Source: Allacma fusca (Eukaryota > Arthropoda > Collembola > Symphypleona > Sminthuridae). From it: a stretch of DNA of 64,000 nucleotides. A program made the translations under genes and the position numbers. The DNA lies in contig OX359250.1 of the NCBI GenBank assembly GCA_947179485.1, forward strand, positions 15,420,539 through 15,484,538, read 5' to 3'. The notes under the pieces are model-generated. The model was not told where the DNA came from. It saw nothing but the letters and a program-made list of their open reading frames with translations, and did not search any database. Of the stretch, positions 1 to 11,230 are shown in pieces. Numbering within the stretch: position 1 is the first letter of the stretch; every line of letters starts with the position of its first letter.

Positions 1-478
1 ACAACTTTCTAGAAAATAGAAAAATTATGCCGCAAATTACCTTCATATTATTGCAAAGTTCATGTAATCTAATACACTGGAAATTCCCGAAAAACCCTGT
101 GAATTCAAAGCTCGAGTTTGAAATTGCTTACTTCCAAAGTTTTGTTCTCTTACAAAATATTCAACGGTAGAATACAAGGTATATTGGGTGCAATAACATT
201 TAGTTTTACAGATACTTTAACTTTTTCTCCCAATCCTCGTGTACACGACCTGAACTTGTGACGCTTCAAAGTAATGCAAGACCCTGGAATCATTTCTCTA
301 TTTCTCTACAATTTCCAGAAGAAACGCAAAACTCAATGTAACTCGGGAATCATTAAGTACAGAACCAATCGGAACAGTTCTTTCGAACCGTCGTGTTAAC
401 CCAAAATTAAATCATGATTTTCCTACACGGGTCTTCGAAAATTTTATGTTTTTTATAATATAATATTCGCCCAAACAG
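1..478 (+). repeat. Copy of a dispersed AT-rich repeat block
   Basis: No gene is visible. The stretch is collinear with 27,165-27,545: both begin near CTTTCTAGAAAATA and share CCCAATCCTCGTGTACAC and TTTCCAGAAGAAA. It also matches 18,200-18,330 around AAAGCTCGAGTT, and the reverse complement of about 51,480-51,560. The block continues after the SINE insertion (1,081-1,930). This is the left edge of a multi-copy family that fills most of the window. The copies are visibly diverged from one another, so it is old. Confidence 0.6.
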
Positions 479-1080
479 GGGCACATTTTATTCTTGCATT
501 TAACCATAAGTCATCATGCCATACACAATTTTGAGAACTTGTGAAGTTACAAGTGAGAAGCTTATACCGGCTCTCTTCGGTTGAAAGTTGGGTGGAAACC
601 TTGCGAACTGGGTATCGTACGCAAGGTACCGGCACTAAGTATAAGCATAGAGCTAGACGAGTGGGACAAATACCCATCAGTCCATTCCTCTCACAGAGAG
701 TATATCACAAGTCTTTGCTCCAGCTAGGAAATGCAGAGTAGGAGGTAATTGGGAGGGAGAGGAGATTTGGGTTAGGAAGAGGTTTATCGGACGCTCATTA
801 TACTGGAATGTCTAGCGAACCATGCAGATTGGCAGCTTCTCCTAGTTTCCCTCCATCTAAGGAATGTCCACTGATAGTCCCCCTGTGCATCCAGGCCATG
901 GTTCCAGTCTTCAGAGTGCAAGCCCCTTTTACGCCCTTCTCCTCACCTCACACAAAGCTATAGTAGAAGATAGAAAGAGCAGTGGTAATTATTAAAGTAT
1001 CAGAGCTTTACTGGAATCGAAAATCGACCCCAGCCGCAACGAATGGGACGCTCTGACCACTCAGCCACCACTGCGAGGCT
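479..1080 (-). mobile_element. tRNA-derived SINE, minus strand
   Basis: Read on the minus strand, the 5' end at about 1,080 has a tRNA-like head with a perfect RNA polymerase III A box (TGGCTGAGTGG, complement of 1,057-1,067) and a B box (TTTTCGATTCC, complement of 1,013-1,023; 9 of 11 to consensus), at tRNA-like spacing. The A box looks like tRNA-Ser/Leu. The body is GC-richer than its surroundings. The 3' boundary is inferred from where sister copies of the host block (27,540-27,650) lack this sequence, and from an A-rich end containing AATAAAA near 490-500. A 600-bp length is long for a SINE, so a second inserted element may be included below about 740. I could not fix target-site duplications. 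The head is firm; the 3' limit is not. Confidence 0.55.
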
Positions 1081-1930
1081 TATATGTTTTTGCAATGACA
1101 TTATTTTCGCCTAGGACTCACAAGAGACCAAACCACCTCAGGAATAATTGACTTATGAATTAAAGTTTTTAAATATTTTTAAAAAATTCGTGTTGACTGT
1201 GAATCAAAAGTAATAAAACACCGATTTTGAGGTCTCGAAGTAATTTCAAAAAACTGGATTAGCTTTGGTCTCTAAAGATACAACTCGGTTAATATTAGCT
1301 CATTGAAAAGATATTTAACTCCTGTAAAAGTTAAGGTCATGTCAGCCGAAATTTGGACATCCAAGTCAAATCTTTGATGGGACATTCAAATTCATTAATT
1401 TTTCGACCAAAATGTCAACAAGCAATCATCTAAGCCTTGACCCTCCCACTTCCGGGCAATTTTTATTGGTGTTTCTAAGAAAAACTACATTTTTGGAGCG
1501 ATTGTGAAATTGATTGAATTAATTAATAACTATCGATTGAGAAACTGAAACCTCATTTGAAAGATGCTTATGTGCTCTAAAAGTTAAGATAATACCAGTC
1601 AAAATTTTGCGAGCGTAATCGAAATTTCTTTCAAACATAATTTAAAATTAAGTTTGTCGAATTTTCCAATTCAGCTTGGACTAAAAACTGTAGCCACAAA
1701 CAGCCAAAGTAAATTATTCCGTGTGGAACGTGAGACAGAGGTTGTATTCTATTAAAGGATAAGTCGATGTAGTAAAAAGTGGAAATGAAACTCGGTACTT
1801 TCGAAGAAACGAGAGTTCAAAAGTCATTAATGTAACAGGAACTGACGGTACATCCCAAATATTCATGTGTACATATGTGTTCGTATTATATTCAATGTGG
1901 GACGCTCCGCATGTAACCTTTTGCATCTCA
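1081..1930 (+). repeat. Continuation of the AT-rich block
   Basis: Resumes the block interrupted by the SINE. It matches 27,620-27,930 and 18,335-18,800 (shared CAACTCGGTTAATATTAG and ACATTTTGGAGCGATTGTG-like segments), and the reverse complement of 50,980-51,450. There is no open frame beyond 70 codons and no recognisable protein. Confidence 0.55.
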
Positions 1931-1966
1931 AATCTCCTGAACTAACAATAAGAAGTAGTGGTCCCG

Positions 1967-2125
1967 ATCTTTCAATTCTGAATCAAAAAAACTCGATTCG
2001 ATTCAGTTCAATTCTAATTCAACATTTTTTGATTCAATTCAAAACATGAATTGAATCATTTCATTCAATTCACTTCATGAATGAAATCACGCAAAATGTC
2101 TTGAATCGCGATTCAAATGATTCAC
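1967..2125. repeat. ATTCAATTC-rich degenerate array, possible single hAT arm
   Basis: A dense run of degenerate GATTCAATTC/GAATTGAATC motifs follows AGTGGTCCCGATC. That start resembles the terminal inverted repeats of the hAT elements elsewhere in this window, whose arms are also made of short degenerate repeats. No matching second end was found, so this is at most a broken element. Confidence 0.3.
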
Positions 2126-2373
2126 GTGCATCGAATTTGTTTGCATATCCCGCAAAAAAATGCATCTAGAAACGCATATTAAAAAAACTCGCACGTGTTT
2201 CCGAGAGACTTTTTTGTTGGAAAACCGACTTATCAATTATTTCGTAAATAATAATTTGTATACATTAAATACATTAATTATTATTAATTATTATTACAGC
2301 ATTTACTAACGATAGAATTTAGTTCATAATGGGACAGTTAATTAGCAGGATATATAACTCGAATTTGTGAATG

Positions 2374-2560
2374 TTACAATCCACTCTCGCTATTAAGAGA
2401 TGCTCATGGGACCTGCAAAATTTGTCCCTTATAAACATTATCCCGTATAAGCAGTGTTATACATTGTGTAAATGGGAATCGGGACTGTAAATCCCAATCC
2501 CTTATATCGAAAAATCCCCCCGGGGAAAAAAGGGTATCCCTTATAGGGAAGGTCACTGTA
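2374..2560. mobile_element. Possible 187-bp Tc1/mariner-like MITE
   Basis: The left end reads TACAATCCACTC and the reverse complement of the right end reads TACAGTGACCTTCCC. Both open with TACA and are followed by a partly palindromic TATTAAGAG / TATAAGGG motif, giving roughly two-thirds identity across the first 25 bases. Both ends carry TA, the duplication made by Tc1/mariner-type transposases. The interior has repeated CCCTTATA motifs and no coding capacity. The inverted repeats are imperfect, so the call is tentative. Confidence 0.35.
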
Positions 2561-2693
2561 ATACAATTTTAAACAATATTCTTCCGCTGTTTTATGTAGT
2601 CATTATAAAATCCTTGGTCATTATAAAAGGGCCGGGGGAAAGGATGGCCCTTTGGGGGAAGGGTTAGGATTCAGGGGAAGGAAAGGCAAAGTT

Positions 2694-3034
2694 CCGAATT
2701 ACGATAACCGTCCCCAACTTCCGAATTACGATAACCGTCCCCGGATTACGATAACCGTCCCCAACTTCCGAATTACGATAACCGTCCCCGGATTACGATA
2801 ACCGTCCCCAACTTCCGAATTACGATAACCGTCCCCAACTTCCGAATTACGATAACCGTCCCCGGATTACGATAACCGTCCCCAACTTCCGAATTACGAT
2901 AACCGTCCCCGGATTACGATAACCGTCCCCAACTTCCGAATTACGATAACCGTCCCCGGATTACGATAACCGTCCCCGGATTACGATAACCGTCCCCAAC
3001 TTCCGAATTACAATAACCGTCCCCGGATTACGAT
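2694..3034 (+). repeat. 20/27-bp minisatellite, left half
   Basis: About 14 copies of a core ATAACCGTCCCC. Two unit types alternate irregularly: a 27-bp form with AACTTCCGAATTACG after the core and a 20-bp form with GGATTACG, often as a 47-bp pair. The array stops inside a unit at the LTR insertion and resumes at 4,398 in the same orientation. Copies are almost identical, so the array is young or homogenised. Confidence 0.9.
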
Positions 3035-4397
3035 TATTAGAAATTGGACTTGGCTCGACGAACTAAGTTAGGAAGATCCCTTTTGAAAAGAACAAATAAT
3101 AATCTCATTAACTATTGCTTTTATTCAGGTTAAAACCTACAATTTTACAGAGACTCAAGACACGATCTACTCACTCGGACTCTAGTTGGTGACTCTAACG
3201 ATTTTCTTTTCCCTTCCCACATCTCTGACAACCTTCGGATTTTCTTTTACTTACAATGACCTCTGCTCAGTTTTCAACAAGAGCATAATCCATAGAAATG
3301 AACCTTATAGACCAAAGTTCACACTGACAGCAACGGTTACTCTGTGCTCTCACTCTTATTGTTAGTCACATGATTTCCTACAGCCTGAGTAATTTCACGC
3401 AACTTATATATACATATACTTACGTAACACTAGCCTAGAGCTACTTGTGGGAACGAAAAGTTTGATCCCATTCCCGAACCCGATCCCGAAAATCGGGTCA
3501 TCAATATTTTCGGACTCACACCCGAACCCGTTCCCGAAATACTGGGATCGGGTGCACAAAAACCCAGATATTTAATATGCTTGAATCGTTGATCTCAAAC
3601 CCGATCCCGGTCCCGAACCCGAAATCAGATAAAATTTGCTCCCAATCCCGATCCCGAATCCCTTGAACCCGGACTCGTTCCCGGGACCAGTGCATTTGGT
3701 GTAAATCAATTTTTTTCTTCACATTTTTATTGATTTAGCAATACTTATGCATGTGTACCATGATACAATAGATTTAGGAACTATTAAAAATTGTCATCAA
3801 ACTAAACGTCTGGTCTGCGTTGCCGAAAAAGATGCAGGAAGACTGCTTAAACGATTCCCACTATGAGTTTTGCAATGACTTTCATCTTGTAAGTTAGAGT
3901 AGGCGGAAATCACTACTATGCGATCCCAACTGACAATATGCTAAACGGCTCAAGTCGCATACGTAAAATTAGTATCTCAACATTTTAACGAGGGAAGCCG
4001 TGCATGCTTTGTATTTTTTTCTCCGCTAGATGGTTGCGTGGTTCCCGGGAACGTGAAGCGTGTAACGGGTGTGGGAACGAGCATGTTCCCGGTTCCCGAC
4101 GGGAACACAAATACCTGCATCAAGCTTGAACCCGTTCCCAAACCCGGTCCCGATCCCGAAATCCCGGGTCTGCTGAGCATGTTCCTGAACCTGGACCCGA
4201 AGTAATTGGGAACATTAATTAGACACCCGAACTCGAACCCGTTCCCGTTCCCGATCCCGATTCCCGGGTGTAACCCGATCCCAAAAGTAGCTCTACACTA
4301 GCCTCACAAGCCACATTATATTGTCTGCGCTCACAATCAGCAACAGCAACCACAACATATACATAGCTGAAACATGTACATAGCTTAATTTCCAACA
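3035..4397 (-). mobile_element. Copia-like solo LTR, minus strand, split by a hAT
   Basis: On the minus strand the element starts TGTTGGAAATTAAGC and ends about CCAATTTCTAATA. It is flanked by a 5-bp duplication, ACGAT (3,030-3,034 and 4,398-4,402), and sits inside a minisatellite unit. Without the nested hAT and its duplication it is about 495 bp. A TATA motif lies in the complement of 3,404-3,418 and an AATAAA polyadenylation signal in the complement of 3,118-3,123, in correct U3-R order. There is no internal retroviral-type coding sequence, so it is a solo LTR left by recombination. Assignment to copia rests on the TGTTGGA start and 5-bp duplication. The 3' end is not the usual CA, so the end may be mutated. 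Confidence 0.7.
3436..4295. mobile_element. Non-autonomous hAT element A (860 bp)
   Basis: Terminal inverted repeats begin TAGAGCTACTT on both ends, and the element is flanked by a perfect 8-bp duplication CACTAGCC (3,428-3,435 and 4,296-4,303), diagnostic of hAT transposition. Both arms (3,436-3,700 and 4,020-4,295) are runs of degenerate CCCGATCCCGAACCCG-type motifs in inverted orientation. The middle 300 bp is unrelated and non-coding, so the element would need a transposase made elsewhere. Open frames in the arms are low-complexity. It is nested inside the solo LTR and is therefore the youngest layer. Confidence 0.88.
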
Positions 4398-4631
4398 ACG
4401 ATAACCGTCCCCAACTTCCGAATTACGATAACCGTCCCCGGATTACGATAACCGTCCCCAACTTCCGAATTACGATAACCGTCCCCGGATTACGATAACC
4501 GTCCCCAACTTCCGAATTACGATAACCGTCCCCGGATTACGATAACCGTCCCCAACTTCCGAATTACGATAACCGTCCCCGGATTACCATAACCGTCCCC
4601 AACTTCCGAATTACGATAACCGTCCCCGATG
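4398..4631 (+). repeat. 20/27-bp minisatellite, right half
   Basis: About 10 more copies of the ATAACCGTCCCC unit in the same phase pattern and orientation as 2,694-3,034, ending at CCCCGATGTACAATTTCC. Removing the LTR insertion makes one continuous array of about 24 units. Confidence 0.9.
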
Positions 4632-5503
4632 TACAATTTCCAAGGGCATACCAGCTTTCCGGATTAAAAACCTAACCCCGTCGTTTCGGACGTTCAGGTT
4701 AGGTTAGTTTAGAGCTGGAATGAATGTTTTGACATATATCACGCACGAGGGCATTCCAATTTTAACGTGCATTTAAAACTGTCAAAGTAAAATGATTTTG
4801 ATGCCAGCAAATCGCGCAATGTGATTTTAAAAAAGTTCACTTTTTGTATACTTGTCGTAACTGAACAGCAATTCACTTACACCGGAGCCGTGAGCACCGT
4901 ATTAGAGCTAAAGCAAAAATATTTACGAACACATTGTAAAAATGGGAAATCAGAAAATGATCTCGAAAAAATGTATTTAGTAACTTAATATTTTTAACTT
5001 CAATTATTTAATTTCAAAACAATTTAGGCCTCCTAACTGCAAGAAATAACCAAATAAATTCGGCAACTATTTAAACATTGGCAAAATAACAGGAACTGAA
5101 AAAAGGTTTAGCTAACTATAATCACGATTTATTAAGTTTCATTTTACCAACAACATATTGTGAATTGCCAAACATATTCTTTCATTTGAATCATTTCATT
5201 TTCTAACATAAATCCGTAATTTAAATTACAACCTCAAACACCCGCTTTGCCAGAAGGCTAATGATTTTTTGAAAATGCGAAATTTATTCGAACTAAAAAG
5301 ACTCACAATTAGTTGGGCGGTGACTTCCGGTGCAAGAGCTTCAGACGGGTCCTGTTCCTGGTCTCTGCATTTCCTTGGTACAGTCAACTAAACGTTTCCA
5401 ACACAACACTGACAATGAGACGGTCTTTGGAAGGAACAATCGACAGCTACACTTTGGCTCCACACGAAAAGTAAACAGACTCCACGGTTACAGTATCTTT
5501 GAG
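4632..5503. repeat. AT-rich block, direct copy 1, proximal part
   Basis: No gene. From about 4,795 this is a direct copy of 9,235-9,920: both share CCGTGAGCA followed by TTAGAGCTAAAGC, TCTCGAAAAAATGTATTTAG and GACTTCCGGTGC. A GGTTAGGTTAG motif near 4,697 is only two units and is not a telomere repeat array. The target site of hAT B is at its right end. Confidence 0.6.
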
Positions 5504-6218
5504 CAGAGGTGTCCATCCTTCGAAGGATTTCCTTCAGAGAAGGCTTCTTTGAACGAATGAAGCGTTATCTTTGGCAATTATGAAGGGAAGGGAAGGAAGG
5601 CTGGAAAGGAAACGAAGGCTGAACGAAGGCTTCTGCTCTTTGCAGAAATAACGGAATGTGAAGGAACATGTTGTTTTTACGCCTTCGAACGCCGCTGGAA
5701 CTTGCAATTCCATCTACTATATTTTAGGCAAAATTCTTCCGTAACTTAAGTTCATGTACGTATGTACACCGTTACTCCACTGAAAACTATTTTTCTGGCG
5801 GGTCTGCTTAACGTTATTCTGAAACATTTATATCACAAAGGCAGCATGATACTCGAAGCATGTAAGTTATTTATTCCCTTCTTTGTACGCCTTTCTAGCT
5901 TAAAATGCAAGCAGTGATCTTACAATCAGTGCATCTTCTAACATGAATCGTTTTGTTTACAAAAGCTCTGATTTTGTCACTTGTGTTAAAAGATTTGCGA
6001 TAAATACATGAACATGGATCGACGGTAACGCATGAAGGTCATTTAAAAAATTTTTGAAGGCTGAAGGAAGGATTATAGCATGGTTTTGAATGAAGGAAGG
6101 GCGAAGGAAGGGTAAACATTCAGAAGGCTTCATTTTACGGAACGATGAAGGAACGGGTAATTGTAAACGGTTCCCCTTCTGAAGGATGAACGAACGTGTT
6201 TTCAAATGGACACCTCTG
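5504..6218. mobile_element. Non-autonomous hAT element B (715 bp)
   Basis: Ends read CAGAGGTGTCCAT and its complement. The flanks share ATCTTTGAG (5,495-5,503 and 6,219-6,227): an 8-bp hAT duplication plus one chance match. The sister copy at 8,490-8,520 keeps the uninterrupted site GTATCTTTGAGTGGAAAAAG, and a third at 10,087-10,110 is similar, giving internal empty-site proof of insertion. Both arms carry degenerate GAAGGAAGG / CCTTCCTTC motifs in opposite orientation. No transposase is encoded. Confidence 0.9.
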
Positions 6219-8280
6219 ATCTTTGAGTGGAAAAAGTGAAAGGGCACTCAAAGTTTTGGGACACATTTAAAGCGTCCATGCGTTCACGCATTGCAACTGC
6301 AGCCTTCATATTCTACAATGGAATCTTCCAGAACAGAAAGGATTTTTTCACGAGTGTACAGCACCCTGGACATATCCTGCCTTAGGCTTTAATGAAGGCG
6401 GTTTTTCAGAGGTTTTGGAGAGGGTGTATAGACCTTTCAACTCAGTTTGCCCGAAATTTAACTCTATATATTTAATTTACATTTTTGAATTCATGAGGCT
6501 GAATTTGTATTTTCTGGCTAAATCTTGTTCTTTTCCGGAATTTACCGCAACTATGGATGGATCGTTTGGAAGTGCAATAAATTTTATTTCCATTTTTTAT
6601 TTTCGGAAAATATTCAGATTTAGACCATGTACAGGAAGAAGGCAAAAATTCTGTAAAAATATTTACGGACGGGCAAATAAGTAATTGACCAACTTTTTAA
6701 TAATTCACACAAATTTTTACTAATTACTTGTGAACTGACCAAAATATTTCTCCCGATATATATCGCCCCGTTTAACCCTACGATTAAGCAACTTACCTAC
6801 ACTGGAACCGTGAGCACCATATTATAGCTAAAGCAAAAATATTTGAAAGGCATTCTTCAAGATCGGGAACCAGAAAACAAGTTATAAGAAGTGTATTCAG
6901 TAACTTAATATTTTTAACTTTAATAATTATTTAATTTAAAAACAATGTTGGCCTGCTACCTGTAGGAGATAACAAAATTAATTCACTATTTAAAAATTAC
7001 CAAAATATCAGGAACTGAAAAAGGTTTCGCCAACTATACTCAGAAATTATGAACTTTCATTTTTTACCAATACCATATGAATTAACAAAATTATTCTTCC
7101 AAATCCCAGAGAATTAAGAAAAACTTTCTGCCAACTCCGTTGATAGGTAAAGCCAATCTCATAACCTGGTTAATTCCCCTCCTGAAAAAATTGAGCAACT
7201 TGGCAAAACCTCCACCTAAAATTACGACATTCTGGTGTTTCTTAATAACTTCTAAAGTAAAAAAATAAATAATGAAACCAATATTAATTGATTAAGAGAG
7301 ATGAGTTGAGGTGGCCTGGGAAAGATTCAGTGACCTTGCTATTGATCACAACGTCGGGATCAATCCCTACACAGCACAATGTTAATTTCATTATAAAAGC
7401 CTATATGACACAATGTTAGTTTTGAGTTAAATTCGTAAACAGCGCGATCTTGTTCTCTTCCGGACTTTAGACACTCGCTACAAATTGTATTTTTTGGGGA
7501 GATATTTGATTACACTTTACATTGAGATTGCCCGGAGGAGACAAGGAGCAAAATTCAAATAAAAGGATTTAAAAAATTTCTATTTATTTCTAGGGTTCTA
7601 TCAGGTCTCATATAATCCGTTCCAGGGAAAGCTATTTACAACTTTGAGTGATGATATCAGGCTCAAATGACTGCCCATAAAGATTACAATGAATGCATCG
7701 CTTAAAAGTGTTCTTCTGAACGAAAGACCGTAAAACAAGATAAAATCCATCCTTCGCCGCATCTTTGCTCATGGAGTTGAATTTAGCCACATGAATTTAG
7801 TCATACCCACAACGCTCAGAATTATTGTAGACATGACGGAGAAAATGTATTTGAAATAAAAATACTAATCCACAAAATATGAATGACTTCAGACCACACG
7901 CAGGGAAAAACTACAAGTGAGAAAACACCACAGTAATTTATTTTCGTTTTTTTAATTTGTAAAAGTATTTTTGCATTATATTTTTTTATTGAGAGTTTTA
8001 ATAATCAGGGCAATAAACCCGTGAAATTTTCGACAAATGACTGTCAAATTTGTCCTAAATTTGAAATTTGAGTAAACATTCAAAGCATTTTAAAATGTCA
8101 GATTTTTCATGAAATTCTTGACAAAGCAATTTAGACAATTATTTAGGAATAATCAAACCTGTAAATATAAAAATTGGACTAAAATCCTGGAATTAAAAAA
8201 AACAATTTGCCAACTGCTTAGGAATTCCAAAAATTTTGAAAGTTTTTGAATTGTCCCTCAATTTTTAAAAAGGTTTTCTG
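6219..8280. repeat. AT-rich block, direct copy 1, distal part
   Basis: Continues the host block of hAT B. Position 6,390-6,620 matches 10,270-10,490 (shared GGCTTTAATGAAG, TCTTGTTCTTTTCCGGAATTT) and the reverse complement of 53,150-53,350. A segment at about 7,470-7,560 (GAGATATTTGATTACA, GGAGGAGACAAGGAGCAAAA) recurs at 17,284-17,380 and 25,590-25,690, and inverted near 52,380-52,467 and 56,170-56,240. No protein family is recognisable in its short frames. Confidence 0.55.
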
Positions 8281-9230
8281 AAAATCCGAAATTTACTAAA
8301 AACGAATGACTTACAATTAGCTGCGTGGTGACTACTGGTGCTAGAGCTTCAGACGGTTTCTGTTTCTGGTCTCTGCATTTAATTCGTACGATCAACTAAA
8401 CGTTTCCAACACAACACTGAGGCAGTCTTTAGAAGGAACGATCGACAGCTACACTTTGGTTTGAGATGGAAAAGTAAACAGACTCCACGGTTACAGTATC
8501 TTTGAGTGGAAAAAGTGAAAGGGTACCTAAAGTTTTGGAACATGTTTAAAGCGTCCATGTTTAATTCATCTTCCACCCTTGAGTCTTCCAGAAGCAGCAG
8601 TGATTATTTCTCGAAACACATCCTGCCTTAGGCTTTAATGAAGTCGGGTTTTCGGCAGCTTGGAGGGTGTATATACCATAATAATTTTTTTTTTAAATTC
8701 CAACTACATGAACCTCAATTGAACAAATTTCGAAAATATTCAGGCAGAAAATAAGTAATTAATTTGGATGACAGATTAAGAATTAAAATGGTATATTTGT
8801 TCTCATGACTTAAAACTCACGCCATTCGGTAACAAATGGGTCTTATGACTTTTTTTGTACTTTCTTTGTTTTTCGATTGTTAAAAACTTTACCGTCCAAA
8901 TTACTAATAACTACAAGTCTGGAATGAGTGAATTAATTAAGCTGAGAAATTTGTCTGCAAAATTCTAGTAATTACAAGTAATTAAGGCACATTTCGGTAT
9001 TTGTAGGTTCCTGCTCCATGTGACGCTATGGGCATTACGTGTGAAAAATTGTCAACTAGTAACCATGCATATATTAATAATTTCATTTTTAAAATTATTT
9101 ACAAATTGGAAAAACTGTTTGACCAAAAGAATTATGAACTGAAAAAAATGTGACCAAAATTTGGAATTTACAAAATTGAGTTACTAATTTCCACGTATTT
9201 TATAAAACATTTTCCATAAAATAAAATACC
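8281..9230. repeat. Partial third copy of the block, with empty hAT B site
   Basis: 8,290-8,690 repeats the segment around GGTGCTAGAGCTTCAGACGG to TAGGCTTTAATGAAG and holds the intact target site of hAT B. 8,570-8,830 also matches the reverse complement of 56,630-56,930 (GAAAATATTCAGGCAGAAAA against its mirror), so the inverted relationship extends beyond the main palindrome. Confidence 0.55.
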
Positions 9231-11230
9231 AGCCTAAAATACACACTGTGACAATTTACTTACGCTGGAGCCGCGAGCAACCGATTAGAGCTAAAGCAGA
9301 AATATTTACGAAGACATTTTTCAAGATGGGAAATCAGAAAATGATCTCGAAAAAATGTATTTAGTAACTTAATATTTTTAACTTCAATTATTTAATTTCA
9401 AAACAATTTTGGCCTCCTAACTGCAAGAAATAAGCAAATCAATTAGGCAACTATTTAAGGATAAAATTGACAAAATATCAGGAACAAAAAAAGTTTCGCT
9501 AACTATAATCAGGATTTATCAAGTTTCATTTTACCAATAACATGTGAATTACCAAACATATTCTTTCATTTGAATCATTTCAATTTCTAACAAAGAATTT
9601 TATTTGACAAAAATTGATTGAGTTTTTAAAACACGATAACAATTCAAAACCTAAATAAGTAGTGAGTAAATCCGTAAGTCCAGTAAATCAAATCTGGGTG
9701 GAATTCTAAGCTCACAAATGACACACGTTGGCTGGAAGCCCAAAACATTTATTAATAAAATAAAATAAGCCTAGCTGAAGTTCGATACAGTTAACTTATA
9801 AAAATAGGCAAAATTTAAATTACAGCCTCAAACACCCACTTTGCCAGAAGGCTTACGGTTTTTGGAAATTGCGAAATTTACTCGAACTAAAAAGACTTAC
9901 AATTAGTTGGGTGGTGACTTCCGGTGCAAGAGCTTCAGACGGGTCCTGTTCCTGGTCTCTGCATTTCCTTGGTACGGTCAACTAAACGTTTCCAACACAA
10001 CACTGAGACAGTCTTTAGAAGGAACGATCGACAGCTACACTTTGGCTCCACATAAAAAATTAAACTGAGACTCCACGGTTAAACCGTATCTTCGAGTGAA
10101 AAAAGTGAAAGGGTACTTAAAGTTTTGGGACACATCTCAAGCGTCCATGCGTTCTACTCACGCATGACAACTGAAGCCTTCATATTCTACAATTGATTCT
10201 GCCAGAAGCAGCAATGATTTTTCTTGAGAGTACAGCACCCAGGACATACATAGTATCCTGCCTTAGGCTTTAATGAAGGCGGTTTTTCAGTTGGAGAGTG
10301 TGTATAGTCCTTGGAGGTCAGTTTGCCCTAAATTTAACTTTATATATTTAATTCTAATTTTTGAATTCATGAGCCTGAATTTGTACTTTCTGAGTAAATC
10401 TTGTTCTTTTCCGGAATTTATCGCAACTATGGACGGCTCGTTTGGAAGTGCAATAAATTGATTTCCATTTTTTATTTTCGGAAAATATTCAGTTTTAGAC
10501 CGATTACAGGGCGAACACAAAATGTTGTAGAATATTTACGGACTTGCAAATAAATAATCCGCGAACTTTCTAATAATTCACACAAAATTTTGCCAATAAT
10601 TTGTGAACTGAGAAAAACATTTGACCAGCTTCCTTGAAATTGATTAAAATATTTTCGAAACCAGAATACCAAATTATTTAGTAAGCTACCGTTTAATTGA
10701 GTGAAAGGTGTGGCCAAAGTGCAAAGTATGAGAAAAGTTACGCAAAGTCTTCATGCGTAGTGAAAACGTTTATTGTTTCCATAGTTTGTCATCCGTGACG
10801 AAAGGTTTTCCTCCACAGCCATTCATTTAAGGTTCGTTAAACATTAAAATCAGCTAGAAAATTTGACTTCCGGTAACAATTATTTTAAAAACCACCGACA
10901 TTTATTAATCAAATAGGCCTAGCTGACTTTCCATACAGTTAACTTTCAATAATACAATGTTGCAAAAAAATGACAGCCTCTAGCACCTACTTTACTTCCC
11001 CGTCAATTATTTTAACATCAGTTTACAATCCGACATGTGTAATTACACATAATTTGATCATGAACGGAGTCATATTTGATGACGTAATTGCAAATGAAAT
11101 TTCTTGAAATAAAATATTCTGCAGAACAATTTTACATTTCCGGTTCAACCCTACTAGCGCGAAAAAGTACAAGTAGCAAAACCAATTCGCTAACTATTTA
11201 GAAATTGGCAAAATATCAGGAACTGAAAAA
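9231..11230. repeat. AT-rich block, direct copy 2 (includes palindrome arm L1)
   Basis: A direct copy of 4,795-6,700, shifted by about 4.4-4.6 kb once hAT B is discounted. From about 10,290 to 11,197 it is also the reverse complement of 52,468-53,361, at roughly 85-90% identity by eye (for example ATTTATTAATCAAATAGGCC in both). The arm ends abruptly at CGCTAACTATTT, where the mirror copy jumps to sequence equivalent to 17,303. Confidence 0.7.

Noticed and set aside
1009..1080. Functional tRNA gene
   Set aside because: A and B boxes are present, but the region cannot be folded into a proper acceptor stem or anticodon arm by eye and it continues into a long body; better explained as a SINE head.
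4690..4710. Arthropod telomere repeat (TTAGG)n
   Set aside because: Only GGTTAGGTTAG, two units; not an array.
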